Positions 21,873-33,526 of a stretch of DNA of 64,000 bases are shown here, piece by piece. The notes below the pieces were generated by a model, which was given only the letters and a program-made list of their open reading frames with translations, had not been told where the DNA came from and did not search any database. Location: contig NC_064536.1 of assembly GCF_023856365.1 (NCBI RefSeq), positions 37,998,776-38,062,775 on the forward strand, given 5' to 3'. Both the position numbers and the translations under genes were made by a program. The stretch is from Brienomyrus brachyistius. Taxonomy: Eukaryota; Chordata; Actinopteri; Osteoglossiformes; Mormyridae. The first letter of the stretch is position 1. Every line of letters begins with the position of its first letter.

Positions 21873-22269
21873 AAAAATTTCAAATATAACACTTAGAATA
21901 AAAGTCGGACCTCTCAGTTTGGTGAGGTAAAGGAAATCTCTTTTATTCTAGCAATTCAGCAAAGCGCTCCCATCACACTCTGGCACTTGGTACCAAGTCA
22001 CTCGGAGCACAAAGAGCAACCAGTTGATAAACCATAACACCTAATTCCCAATAAGGACTTCTAAATCCTGATTGGTCACGAAACACCAACAAACCGAGCT
22101 CAAACGTATAACAAACACAATTCTCCTGCTCTATTGGTTTACCTTGGTGGCAAGGTAAAATCCACCCATCTAGCTCAATTTACCGGAATCTGTCTCGGCT
22201 TCTAGACTCTACTTGAGATATGTATACAGATATTGATCATATGACATTGAATCACTATTAATGTTTGGG

Positions 22270-23775
22270 TGTTCCATTGATTAATGATTAACATATTGTC
22301 CAATGACAGCACTTACAGTGCCACCAGAAAGTATTCACACCCCTTCACTTCTTCCACATTTTGTTACGTTACAGACATATTCAAAAGTAGATTTGAGTAT
22401 AGGTTTCTTTTGCAAAATTACGCAAAATGGTCCATAATTGCAAAGTGAAAACATGTTTTCAGACATTTTATTAAATTTATTAAATAAAAAAATGTAAACA
22501 TTTAAACATGATAGGTACATAAGTATTCACACCCTTTGCTATGATACTTAAAATTGAGCTCCGGTTCATCCGATTTCCACTGATCATCCTTGCGATGCTT
22601 CTGCAATTTGATGGGAGCTCACCTATGGTAAATTCAGCTGATTGAACATGATCTGGAATAGCACACACTTGTCTATATATTCTGTATATAGGGTAAGATG
22701 ACAGCAACCAAATATAGAGCGATTCTTCAAGAAATCCCACTGCATAGTGCTCTGGAACTCAGATTAGGACGATGATTTATCTTCCAACATGACAATGACC
22801 CGAAGCACAAAGCCAAGATAATACAGGAGAGGCTTCAGGAGCAGTCTGTGAATGTCCTTGGATGGCCAGAGCCCGAACTTGAATCCAATCAAACATCTAT
22901 GGAAAGACCTAAAGACGGCTATCTACCGGCGCTGGCCATCCAACCTGACTGGGCTTGAGAGGATCTGCAGGGGAAAATGGGAGAAAATCCCCAAAAACAG
23001 GTGTGCCAAACTTGTAGAAGAAAACCCAAGAAGACCTGAGGCTGTGATTGCAGCAAGAGGGGCTTCAATAAAATATTAAGCCATCGGTATGAATTCTTAT
23101 GAAACACTGGATTAGCGAGATTTTGGCAATAAAAAAATTGCACATCTTTCTAAAAAGTTGTTTTTGCCTTGACATTATGGGGTACTGTGTGTAGATCTTT
23201 GAGGAACAACTATACTCAAATCTATTTCAGAATAAGTCTGTAACATAACAAAATGTGGAAAAAGTGAAGGGGTGTGAATACTTTCTGGTGACACTGTATG
23301 AATTGCCATCCAGAGCTACGATCGTATTGAAGATGCTTGATAATCAAAGAGCAAAAGAGTTGGGGTAGACTAGGATAATTATGCTAACTGGGGGTTATTG
23401 GACTTCACTGAGCAATCACAGTTATGTTGGAGTAACTGCGCATCATTTTAGCCAGCAGTGGGAGCTTCGGTCGTGTGCATTGGCTGCATTCAGAGGAAAG
23501 CATTTCGCTGAAGCGTACGCTGGCCAGTTTATGCCAGTAGCGAAACAGTGGAACATCGAACATATAGTCAGCACACTCATCACTGATAGTGCGCGGAACA
23601 TGATAGCAGTGGCCAAACAACTGCCATTTGAGTACTTGCCTAGCACTGCACACATCCTCTAATCCTCCATCACAGTGTCTTTGCAGAACATTTTTTTTGA
23701 CACTGCAGTAGCAAAATGCAGAAAGGTAGCTGGACATTTAACTGTAAACGCAGCCAAATCAACAGCAAATTGTAC
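22270..23775 (+). pseudogene. hAT/ZBED-type transposase fragment, split by Tc1 (unit 2)
   Basis: Same fragment and same Tc1 site as unit 1, so both elements predate the duplications. Stops after KELG and after the STAHIL block. Confidence 0.72.
22316..23296 (+). mobile_element. Internally deleted Tc1-like transposon (unit 2)
   Basis: TA-flanked, with the same inverted ends. Retains the [16 protein letters not shown] block that unit 1 lost, though with a small deletion in the following [11 protein letters not shown] block. The third catalytic Glu is Lys (NPIKHLWKDL). Confidence 0.86.
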
Positions 23776-24397
23776 ATGGACAGAAGACCGAGACTCTCAC
23801 ACAGGATATGTCAACAAGATGGAACGTTACCCTGGACATCATAAAGTGAAGGTGGGTTTTGTCAGAAATGTGCCTGCTTTTGTAAGTATTACATTGTGGG
23901 GACCAGGGGCCTGTATCATGAAGCTTCATTTCTTGCTTAGCCTGTCGGATTTAAGGTAGTCTGGGCTAAATGAAAGTGAACGAAGGTAATGTCGATTTAA
24001 GCTGGGGCACCTTAAATTCTACAAGTTATCTGGCTAAAGAAGAAATCCTGCTTAGTGGTCCAGGCCCCAGATTTCTCTGCCATGTGGAGACTGTTACTTT
24101 TTTCCACAAGGGTAACCTCAATTTTATAAAAATCTGTGATCAATCAAAAAGAGTAAAATAGCCAAAAGTTTTATATATTTCTTTCCAGTTATTTATGGTT
24201 AAGCCTTGAGCTGGGTAAGAGTTAAGGTTGTCATAGTTAGGATTAGGGTTATGCCCATAGAAATGAATGGAGTGTCCCCACAATGATGAATATTTCTCAG
24301 TTTCTCATTAAAAAATGCCGTTTAACTTTAGGTGCATCCCTTGTTGTTCCTCTTGAGAAAGGTTGCTCTTAACACCAAGAATGAGACGCCAAATTGC

Positions 24398-24648
24398 TGT
24401 CATGTCCCTCCGTCCAGCCCTCTCCTGGACCTTGTTAACCCCGTGTGGAATCCTTCCGTTTTGCCAGCTGTTCTACGTTTCCTGCCATTTAGTCTTGTGT
24501 ATTTCAGTCCGCGTTCAAGTCTGTTTCCCCAGGTCTGTCATTGACGTATGTCCGGTGTGTTTCCCCTAAATAAAGCCCTGTGTGATGGAACACCATCTAC
24601 CTGACTCTGATTCCCCCATCCCTGCCTGCTCGCCTAACACGGATCACA
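24398..24648 (+). mobile_element. Solo LTR, TGTCA family (unit 2)
   Basis: Counterpart of 7230-7480. Confidence 0.55.
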
Positions 24649-24680
24649 ACAGAATGACCCCACAGAAGGTTTTCAGCATG

Positions 24681-24926
24681 TCATTTTTGTTTTATTACTA
24701 AAGTTTTAGTAACTTGGGCCAGTACTGGGTCACTCGCCTGCTCCACCTGCAGCCTCTGGCGATCGATGGTCTCCTTGCAGCCGATGTTCTGCTGTGTTGT
24801 CACCACTGTGGTCATCCACCCTTGGCTGCACTCCTTCAGATGGTGGGTATGACCACAGTTTTCCATCTTACAGGGGCGGCGAGAGAGAGCATCTGCATTT
24901 CTGTGGAATCTGGGCCTCAAAATCAA
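24681..24926 (-). pseudogene. Ty3/Gypsy pol remnant, RNase H/connection block
   Basis: Only the FHRNADALSRRPC block and following residues remain; the RT-end part present in unit 1 is deleted. Open for 81 residues but with no catalytic content. Confidence 0.65.
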
Positions 24927-25795
24927 ACTCCATCGTAATCAGGCAGATGATGCACTGGAGGATTTGAACCCATGCAGCCCCACCTGCTAATGTTTACAAT
25001 CACAGAGTGACACTGCTTAGGTTAAGCCAAACCCAAACCTACATAAGTGACACTCACAATCGGAGGGTGACGCAGATGCAGGTCCAGACAACAAACAGGC
25101 TACAGTGCTAATGCACATTTTCAGTGTATTTAATATAAAGTGGCATAGCGCCTCCTAGGGGTCTGGAGTAGGAGCAGAACTTGTGTCCATGGGTCAGTGC
25201 TCATTGGGGATGGACATCATGATTCTCCATGCTGTGGATTTTTCAGTATGGTCACCTAATAGATTCCTTCAGATTTGTCACTTCACCCATGAGTATGGAA
25301 AGTGTTTTTCAATAAAGTGTTATGTTGCTTAATTACTTATAATTATACCATACTTATTTTACATTTCATTATATTTTATGCTAAGCTGTATTAGCCACAC
25401 TTATTTTTTCAGATGCCTGTATATCATCACACCAGTAGGTGGCGAAAGTGTATCTCTCTCATTAACAGCAATGATCTTGTTCACTGACTTTGACCGTGAA
25501 AAAACTGAACCATGAATTGTTTACTCACAGCCTGCACCATGGTCACTGAACGAGCTGAACAAATCAGTGCAGTAACCAACACAAGCCTATCGTGGCAAAA
25601 AAGAAAAAGTTTTTATTAAATATCTGGCTAAGTCTGGAAAGTCAATCTTGCCAAATTTAATTAATCAATAACTTAAAAAAAATCCAAAAAATTCAAAAAT
25701 AACTTCAAATTCAACACTAAGTCTTCCCGTTTATGAATCTTTCCTTCTGGCTGCTTTCTGTTCTGTGCTCAGCATTTCAGGAATAAACACGCCTG

Positions 25796-25823
25796 TCATT
25801 TAATTTCGGTATAGACAGTATCC
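25796..25823 (-). pseudogene. Receptor tail exon remnant cut by SINE (unit 2)
   Basis: Reads DTVYTEIK then TGA, the counterpart of the last eight codons and stop of gene 2 exon 5 (DTVYAGIK). A SINE joins it immediately upstream in reading order. No intact acceptor or first ITIM could be found on the other side of the SINE. Gene 3 therefore probably ends in the exon at 30453-30500. Confidence 0.7.
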
Positions 25824-25828
25824 TATCC

Positions 25829-26177
25829 ATTCATTTTCCAAACCACTTATCCTACTAGGTTGCAGGGGGTCTGGAGCCTATCCTGGAAGCAATGGGTATG
25901 AGACAGGGAACAACCCAGGATGGGGGCCAGCCCATCACAGGGCACACTCACAGACACCATTCACTCTCACATGCACTCCTACGGGCAATTCAGTAACTCC
26001 AATCAGCCTCAGCATGTTTTTGGACTGTGGGGGGAATCTGGAGTATGCGGAGGAAGCCCCACGATGACATGGGGAGGACATGCAAACTCCACACACATGT
26101 GACCCAGGCAGAGACTCGAACCCGGGTCCCAGAGGTGTGAGGCAACAGTGCTAACCACTGCACCACCATGCCGCCCC
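25829..26177 (-). mobile_element. Full-length tRNA-headed SINE
   Basis: On the minus strand it starts GGGGCGGCATGGTGGTGCAG (tRNA-like, A box GTGGTGCAGTGGTTAGCA, B box GGTTCGAGTCT) and ends in ATGGAT. Imperfect duplications AGTATCCTATCC / AGTACCCTACCC flank it. It interrupts the receptor tail-exon remnant. Also present in unit 3. Confidence 0.82.
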
Positions 26178-26319
26178 AGTACCCTACCCATCCTTTATTA
26201 TTTTTTGGTCTTTTTTGGTATCTGTGATCTATGTTGCCAATGAATTAAAACATCTAAATGATACGCTGTGTGATAGTAACAACACATTAAAAGAATTGGT
26301 TGAAAAAGACATGCTGTGT

Positions 26320-27300
26320 TTGGTTACCTGTTTTATATTCTTACTATTACATTCAAAGTAAGTTGTAACGCTGTTCTATTTGGTGGAACATTTGTTGGCT
26401 CAGGTTCATCTTGCCTGAACTCTTCAGATACTAGCAAGCCAAGATTTTGTGCCAGATTATGCAACATCTGTCACGCCCAGCTCGTCCGATCCTCGTGTGT
26501 GCCACGCCCCCTGATCATCCACGTGTGCTTCCCCGATCATGCCTGCATTTCCTGTTATTTTTGGCTTGTCTTGTGTATTTAGTCCACGTCTGAGTCCGTC
26601 TTCCCCAGACTTGTCATTAATGTTAGTTTCTCGCCGTCAGCCCTGTCTCCCCATTCCCTTAATAAACCCCGATCCTGCCCACCTGCCTCGTCTTTCCCCG
26701 CTTCCTGCCTGCCCGTCCACCCGCTAACCTGACAACACGCTACATGCGTGTACAATGCGACACTTTCTGCGGACTGTATAGCGGCACCCCACTGGTCTTG
26801 TCCAGGCAGCGCCAGCGGCCTTTAAGCTGCCCTACAGAGAGCTCTGCCACCGCCCGAGCCTGACAAAGGGGGGCATCATTATAATGCTGCTCCTGTTCAT
26901 TCTGGGGTTTGCGAGCAGCGTGAGAAGCCACGACTTCAGTGGGCACCCACTGTCCCCTAAGGAACTGTCAAATGGTTAAATCAAGCAAAGCTTACAATAT
27001 TGGGCCAAATTATAAAATGGGGAAAATCTTCTTACCGATCAGCCTGCCATCACGTACCACCCCATTTTCAAGTTTGTGTCCAACATTTCTGTTCCTGAGA
27101 ATGAACGAATCATGGGTTGAGCCAGGCCATCTAGCCCCAACATTAATGAGACGCATGTTTGAATTGCACATAATTTGTACATTAATAGAGTGAAAGTCCT
27201 TTCTATTTACATAAGCAAATTCATTCTCGGAAGGTGCCTTTATAGCAATGTGCGTGCAGTTGATGGCTCTGATTCCATTACATTGAACATCGCTGCAAAT
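26320..27300 (-). pseudogene. HARBI1-like transposase, catalytic/C-terminal half, split by LTR
   Basis: Minus-strand blocks in order: INCTHIAIKAPSENEFAYVNRK, INVGARWPGSTHDSFI, a break, QARAVAELSVGQLKGRWRCL, then after a solo LTR MLHNLAQNLGL. These are the hallmark PIF/Harbinger blocks. The first catalytic Asp of the I-D-x-T-H block is Asn (INCTH), so it is inactive. Absent from unit 1. The N-terminal half lies 9 kb away on the same strand (36325). Confidence 0.8.
26469..26734 (+). mobile_element. Solo LTR, TGTCA family, inside HARBI1-like frame
   Basis: TGTCACGCCC...CCTGACA, 266 bp, with TTAATAAACCCC near 26658. Flanks ACATC and ACACG match at three of five bases. It separates the GRWRCL and MLHNLAQ blocks of the transposase, so it inserted after the Harbinger copy. 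Shared by units 2 and 3. Confidence 0.78.
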
Positions 27301-27309
27301 TGCGCTTTA

Positions 27310-27900
27310 ATGTTTGCCTGTTCAACCACAGTATGAAACCAAGAGTGGGAAGGAACAGGTATGGCGCAATTCCTCACCGTCTGCCTTTGTAATGCTGACC
27401 CCCGTCCGTTTACTAAACCGAGCAGAAACTTGCATACGCCATGTCTGCAGCTGCCGTGAGAATGTGCGTAGCGGTATGCTAAGTTTCGTTTTTATGTATC
27501 TCGACGTGAGCGTGGAAACATTTTTGTGCGTACGCACCGTTTATACATGAGGTCGCTGCTGAGGTTTATTTTGTTATAGATAAGAAGAGAGATATTTCCG
27601 CTGTGGTCTGAAGGCCACAGAAAGCCCTAAGCAGAGACAAAAGGCAGTGGTGGGAGATGCTGTGGGATGTGTGTGACAGCGATATGGGGGTGGAGGGGAT
27701 GGGAAGCAAGTGAGGTTATGGAATAAGAGACCTGCTTTGCTTAGAAGGAAGCCTGTGTCCCAGATACTACAGATCTATCATTTATTTTAGCTAATAATGG
27801 CCACAAGGCCACGAAAGTAAACAAAACTGCAACTGGTAAAGCAAGAAGTTTGCTAATAGTATGCATTTTTACTAAGAAGCATGTATCCAAAATGAATTAA
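27310..27900. other. Intergenic stretch with a copy of the exon-4 downstream flank
   Basis: At 27565-27635 stands a copy of the sequence that in unit 1 directly precedes exon 4 on the plus strand (GCTGTGGTCTGAAGGCCACA, 10149-10168). A second copy stands next to exon 4 at 30619. The ~3 kb between them has no counterpart in unit 1. Confidence 0.55.
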
Positions 27901-27989
27901 ACTAATTGAAGCTATTAACCAAATTCCAAAACCCAAAACGATTTCTGCATTTTATGGGAAAGAAATATGTATTCGTGACAACAGTACTA

Positions 27990-28110
27990 GTAAACAAACA
28001 GCTCTTGACAGGCATCAACTCCAGGTCATGTGCCCTCTGCTGGAGAATCTGCTTCAGCACCCGCTGGTACTCCTCCTTCTGCACCAGGTCCTCCAGCAGC
28101 CTGCAAGATG
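27990..28110 (-). pseudogene. Exon-like fragment of an unidentified gene
   Basis: An acceptor-like CATCTTGCAG is followed by an open, conserved-looking coiled stretch: LLEDLVQKEEYQRVLKQILQ and then QRAHDLELM. Codon content and charge pattern look like a genuine exon rather than random sequence. I do not recognise the parent gene, and I see no clear donor or second exon. Present in unit 3 (57081-57185), absent from unit 1. Confidence 0.4.
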
Positions 28111-28179
28111 GGACTGAGCCATCCCACAATCCCACTCATACTATATACGTGCTGCAGATTTCATTGCTGGTGGCTTCTT

Positions 28180-29345
28180 TGTGGGGAACAGTTCTAATAA
28201 AATACAATGTTTGAATGCTAGGAAGTTTGATCACGTTACATTTCCAGACATTACAGCTTCATACTTTACCCACGATTCTCAGGGTGGAGAACCAAGATGT
28301 CAGTATATATTTGTCACCAGGACTAAAGGCAGCTGAACCCCCTGTCCTCACGCTCCCATGGTCCTAAACTCCTCAGTGTTCCGGTTTGTTATGCTGCTTC
28401 AAACTAGCTGCTTTCTGGCAGATTAGCAGCCCCTGCTGGTTAGAGTCAAGATCATGTGACTCATCAATGAGAACCCCCCCCCACCCCCACCCCCCGCCTC
28501 CTGCTTCAATACATTACTATTCTGCATCCAGAGGTTTTACAGTTCATTTATTGTTGCTTAAGTACAGAATCTAATTTTAAAATCTTAATCGGCTAATACC
28601 CTGAGATGGTGCTACATTGTTCATGAATATAATATATTAGTCACCAAAGCTTTATAACGCTAAAATATCAAGGCTTAATCCTTTTAGACCACAGACATGG
28701 TCTCCTTAATCAGAAAGTCATGGTACAGAGGCTGATTTGTATCTTGCAAGTGTGTAGCTAATGTGTAAGTAGATATTGACAAATACTGAAAAGTCCACCT
28801 GGTGGTGAGACAGCAGCACTGCAGGGCAGCTTGTGGTGAAAACCACATAGGCTGTACATATAATGCACATGTGCTGGGATATTTAAACACTGTACACTGA
28901 AAAAAAATATCTATAGAATTTATGCTAATAAAATGAGGTAACAACTTGCCCTCACTTTTTTGAGTAAATTTAAACTGGTGTTTTATTGAGAAAAGTATAC
29001 CTAATTTTAGGAAATATAATGCATTAAATAAATGTGTTTTGGGTAAATTTATGATTTTTATGAATTAAGTAAACCAAGTCTAACAAAGAATATGCCAAAG
29101 AATATCCGTTTTCTACTGAGAGGGACATTTGGAAGTAAACTTGCTGAATGGTGGACATCAGGCACCAATGATAACGTGAAAAATTCATAAAAGTTCTGGG
29201 AGAAAAGAAATATTGGAGAATTGAGCTTATGGAATTATTTTTGTATCTAAGTTACATTCAAAGCATTTTTGCATGTGCCTCCATATTTCTGCATCAGAAT
29301 GTTTGATTGATAATGGATTTGCTTTTATCCGATATTGCAGGTGTC
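28180..29345. other. Diverged copy of the upstream intergenic block (unit 2 only)
   Basis: Bases 28575-28800 can be aligned, with many differences, to 2560-2790 (TAGACCACAGACAT..., GTGTGTAGCTAATGTGT...). This suggests an older duplicate of the receptor unit fused into unit 2. Contains a C-run at about 28473. Deleted in unit 3. Confidence 0.45.
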
Positions 29346-29837
29346 GGCCGTTAAACTTGCCATCGCTTATTAGCAGGATAACGTTTCTTCATTGTTTATT
29401 CTGTGAAAAAAAACATTCATCTGCTGGCCAGATTTAATAATGGATTATAAACATGTTGCCAGCACTATAAATAAAATAATAAATTGATAGTCGGTCTGGT
29501 AAAATCAATTGCTCATCATTAATCGTATCCACTGGGTGTTCTCAGTTGCATAACTCCTCTCAGGATGCATTTATTTTCTTAATTTATTGCCATATACTCA
29601 GTCATGTTTAGTTAAGAATCAGCCAGAAGTTTTTCCCTTACTTTGGTTGTTAAGGTCTTTTGTGCCACCGTTAAGGGAACTTTAAGGGATTCCTTAAGTG
29701 TAAGACCAAGATAAGGTGAACAACTTAAATACTTAAGTGAATATTTTAAGCAAAACTTAAGGTGTTTTGTGCAGCCGGCCCTTGAACTTCAGTGGGAAGG
29801 CACCTTAAGTCGGAAGCCACAGTGCTCAACTGGGAAA

Positions 29838-30215
29838 GGGTGGACTGGGATCATGGATACAAGCAGCAGAAATGTTTCCTCCGCAGGGTGACTGGGGTCA
29901 GTCTTAGAGACAGGGTGAGGAGCTCAGACATTTGGGAGGAGCACTGAGTAGAGTCACTGCTCCTCTGCAGCTGAGGGAGATCTAGACAGATGCCCGGATG
30001 CCTTCTGCATGCCTCCTTGCGGGGGTGATTTGGGCATGTCCAACTGGGAGGAGACCCCCGGGGCAGACCCAGAACACACTGCTGGCCTAAGAACACCTTG
30101 CTATTCCCCCAGAGGAGCTGGAGAAGGTGGCTGGAGAGAGGGAGGTCTGGGCATCCCTGCTTAGACTGCTGCCCCAGTGACTCGGATAAGTGGAAGATAA
30201 TAGATGGATCCAGTA
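29838..30215 (+). pseudogene. Non-LTR retrotransposon pol, extreme C-terminal end
   Basis: Reads FLRRVTGVSLRDRVRSSDIW, FGHVQLGGDPRGRPRTH-type blocks and the closing LDCCP... in frames broken by stops, ending at ATAGATGG. This is the widespread fish LINE C-terminus after the reverse transcriptase. Present in unit 3 (57740-58115), absent from unit 1. Confidence 0.6.
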
Positions 30216-30395
30216 AAGGTTCAGAGACAGGCTGAGGGTTTGGGGACATGAACCAGTCTGTGCAGCACAATGCAGGGTCCATGAAAATGACCATTTACAT
30301 GTAATTATGTGACAGTAATATTCCTGTGATCAGCACTGAATCTTAGAAAAGCCCCAGAATCAAGCAGTTAATGCACATATTCTTATTAAATTTCC

Positions 30396-30401
30396 TTTAT
30401 T
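30396..30401 (-). terminator. Poly(A) signal of gene 3
   Basis: AATAAA on the minus strand, 52 bases past the TAA stop at 30453. The same signal and spacing are conserved in gene 4 (58297-58302; the gap there is longer by about 10 bases). Confidence 0.55.
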
Positions 30402-30452
30402 TTACAAATATGCCTGGTGACTGATTTAAAAAATAAACCTCCCTGTTTTTCT

Positions 30453-30500
30453 TTACAGTGATTCTGTCTTTACAAGTACATAGTTGACCTCAGTTTTGTT
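30453..30500 (-). CDS. Gene 3 exon 5: short tail with one ITIM-like motif
   Basis: Acceptor TTTTTTACAG|AAC in phase 0, then NKTEVNYVLVKTESL and TAA. V-x-Y-x-x-V aligns with the first ITIM of gene 2 (EVQYVSVKF); an early stop removes the second one. Shared by gene 4. Confidence 0.78.
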   Translation of the reverse strand, partial: NKTEVNYVLVKTESL

Positions 30501-30662
30501 CTGTAAAAAAGAAAAGCAGGTTTAAGTTCATAATTAGTTAAAAGTACTTCAGTCTACGCACATTCATCAGGGTTTATTTTGCTGTATAAACATGTGTGAT
30601 TAAGCAGAGACACTTTCCCGCTGTGGTCTGTAGGCCACAGAAAGCCCTGTCAGTGACAGTAC

Positions 30663-30724
30663 CTGATCGTGTCGGCTGGTCCTGCTTCCCCTCTGCTGTG
30701 AGTCAGAGCTCTTCCTTAGTAATA
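30663..30724 (-). CDS. Gene 3 exon 4: basic juxtamembrane segment
   Basis: 62 bases, phase 1 to 0, GT-AG. LRKSSDSQQRGSRTSRHDQ, nearly as in gene 2; the first residues differ. Confidence 0.8.
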
Positions 30725-31190
30725 CTGAAACAGTTAAGAGTGACGTCATTCACAGAGTGCACAGGGTGCTCTACCAGCCCTGCTGATAAGGGCTGCTGCT
30801 CTCACACTGTCTCACTGCACCTTGCATGCTGGACATGCTTCTGTTAGAAAGTGACTAGCTGCAGGTTTGAGGTATTAATACAGGAAATACAATAAAACAA
30901 TGGTCAGACGTAAAGATTTCCAGCCACAGCTGATGTATGCCTGAATATTTAAGCTACTAATATTTTATGTAAAGAGTGACACTAAGGCAGCTGATACTGG
31001 GTGTAACATTGGCACTTTCACTGCAAAGTCAGAGTTACACTGTATCACAGTGTATTAACACACAGGAAATGTATAGTGTCTGTACCTGAGACACTGCACA
31101 TCTGCTATGGCCCAGTCTGGGGCTGAATGAGACACAAAAGGACCAAACAGACAGGGAACATAAAATACAGTGACATCACACATGTCTGAC

Positions 31191-31364
31191 CTTTGATATG
31201 ACAGAAATGGCAGCAGAGTGATGAGATGGTACCAGTGAGCAGGGCGACACAAGGCAGGAGAACCCAAGGCAGGAGGTCAGGGTTATAGGGCCCAGGGTTC
31301 AGGGTCTCGGGCTGAGGGGTCGGGCACTGGAGAGGGTGGGGAGTGGACTGGCCTCCAGTGGGGT
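31191..31364 (-). CDS. Gene 3 exon 3: stalk and transmembrane helix
   Basis: 174 bases, phase 1-1. The second stalk cysteine of gene 2 is Tyr here (GPYNPD), leaving one stalk cysteine. Membrane span LLPWVLLPCVALLTGTISSL. Confidence 0.83.
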
Positions 31365-32148
31365 CTGTAAACATCACAGTATAAACATCATCACTTTAAG
31401 GTTGATAACATGTGATCTCTGTTACTGTATGAATAGCTTCTAGTTCACATCAAAACCTTCCTTTTGAAACCACTACATAATTAATAAATGTACGAATTCA
31501 TTGTTACAAGGTGCAGTCTATGGAGCTGGGGAGTAACAGAATAGATGTGTGGGTGGATGTGTGATGTGGGGGGGGCAGAACAAACATGGTGCACAAAACA
31601 GGTCGTACTGTATAAACAGAGTGTGTATTCACAAGATTGCTCACCAGTGTAGGTACAGACTTCAAGGGTGACCCAAGACAACACAACAAACAAAACAATC
31701 TACCACACAAAATCCCAAACTAACTCACCTATAAAAGAAAACTGAAACAAAAGGCAATCACTCTCACTATTTCTCTATCCAAATATACAAATAAATCGAA
31801 CAATGAAAACAGTATTCACTCTTGACACAATACACGATACAGACTCGGTATGTCAAAACCACGGGTTCAGCTTTCTGGTAGTCAGGAGCACAGGCAAAAT
31901 GGTTGGTGCTCAGAAAAGGCAAATACAGAGAACAGGTGACCAAAAATCAGGGGACAAAACAAAACATGATAAACCAGGAAACAGACCTGGCGGGTATTTT
32001 CCGTACGTCACATAAATCATCCGAGATCAGACGCCTCGTCTTGGATGAGTTAATGCTGGTGAAACTAATCCGGGATAAGTTGGTTTTTCAAAGGCAGCTG
32101 TGTAGTAGATTAGTCTAGCTGGGTCCATTATTATTATTATTATTATCC

Positions 32149-32368
32149 AGTTTTCCCCCCACAGTCCAAAGACATGCTGAGGCTAATTGGAGTTGCTAAA
32201 TTGCTCATAGGTGTACATGTGTGAGTGACTGGTGTGTGAGTGTGCCCTGCGATGGGTTGGCCCCCGATCTTGGGTTGTTCCCTGCCTCGTGCCCATAGCT
32301 TCCGGGATAGGCTCCGGACCCCCCACAACCCATTAGGATAAGCGGTTTGGAAAATGGATGGATGGATA
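32149..32368 (+). mobile_element. 5'-truncated SINE (unit 2)
   Basis: Counterpart of the unit 1 copy but uninterrupted. Ends in ATGGATGGATGG at the HARBI1 junction. Confidence 0.75.
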
Positions 32369-33526
32369 TTGCCTGTAATGGCATAAAACGCCTCTTTAAT
32401 TGCCTGTGTAGCCAAGTGGGGAATATTGATCCCTTTGCCCTATTGGTTCCCCTGTGTTTTGGGTGGGGCTTAGCGCTATATAGAGGGTGGATTCGGTTAG
32501 GTATGGTGCTGACGCAGTTCCTGTTGCTGGCGGTGGAAGTAGCAGCTGTGCTGTGAGTGGGCAGGGGGCTAATTGGTTTCCGTAACCATCCCTTAGCCAT
32601 TGGTTGCGGTATATTGATCGCATGGTTGGTGAAAGGCATGCCGCTGGGGAGATGCGTCCTGTTGCTGTTGGGGAGGTGGTGAAGGCAGCCCCAGCAGTGG
32701 TATAAGTCTTCCGGTTGGTGGTAGGTATATCGGGGAGATTAGCGGGGTATTTAGTTGTTAGCGTGGCCTGTAAGTATTTTAATATATTGCAGGTTTACTG
32801 GGGAACGTGGACCTCGCCGCTGTTTTGTCTGTCCGGTTACCAGTGATCGACATCTGTGCATCCTGTGGAGAACGTGGATTCGTGGGGTGGCCAGAGCGGG
32901 ACTTTGGTGCCAGGAGTTGCTCGGAGTGCTGCTATTCCGCTGCCGATTGCGGCATCTAGTCCATGCATATACTGCCTCAAGATTTTGTATTTTGGTTGTT
33001 TTGGTATGCTTTATTTTATTGCATGTATTAATTATTTGTGTTTGCCTTGTGTCACGGGAGACGGCAGCGATCGCGGGCAGAGCGGCGATCGTGCGGGCAG
33101 GAAGTAGGCAAGGCAAACAGAGTACGGGGTATACGGGGATTTAATGAAGGCAAGGCAGGACAGGACAGGGGCATCGACAACATCAATGACGGACAAAGGA
33201 CTCGGGTAAGACACGGACTGAAATACACAGGACTGAGCAAATGAACTAGATACAGCTGGGTACAATCGGGAGAAAACACGTGGGTAATCAGGGGGCGTGG
33301 CACACAGGAGGAGCCGACGAGCAGGGCATGACAGAACCCCCCCCCAAAGGCGCGCTTCACCGGACACGCCAGGGTGGAGGCGACAGACGGGACACGGGAA
33401 CCGGGACCTTGAGCAAAAAAAAAAACAGAACCATCAACGAGAGACTGGAAACAGGACCGAGGCACAAAACAGGGCAAGCGACAGGACGTGAGACAGGAGC
33501 TGACACAGGACAGGGAAGGCAGAAAG

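Noticed and set aside
29851..30294. 147-codon minus-strand ORF
   Set aside because: It is antisense to the LINE C-terminal sequence, which reads on the plus strand.
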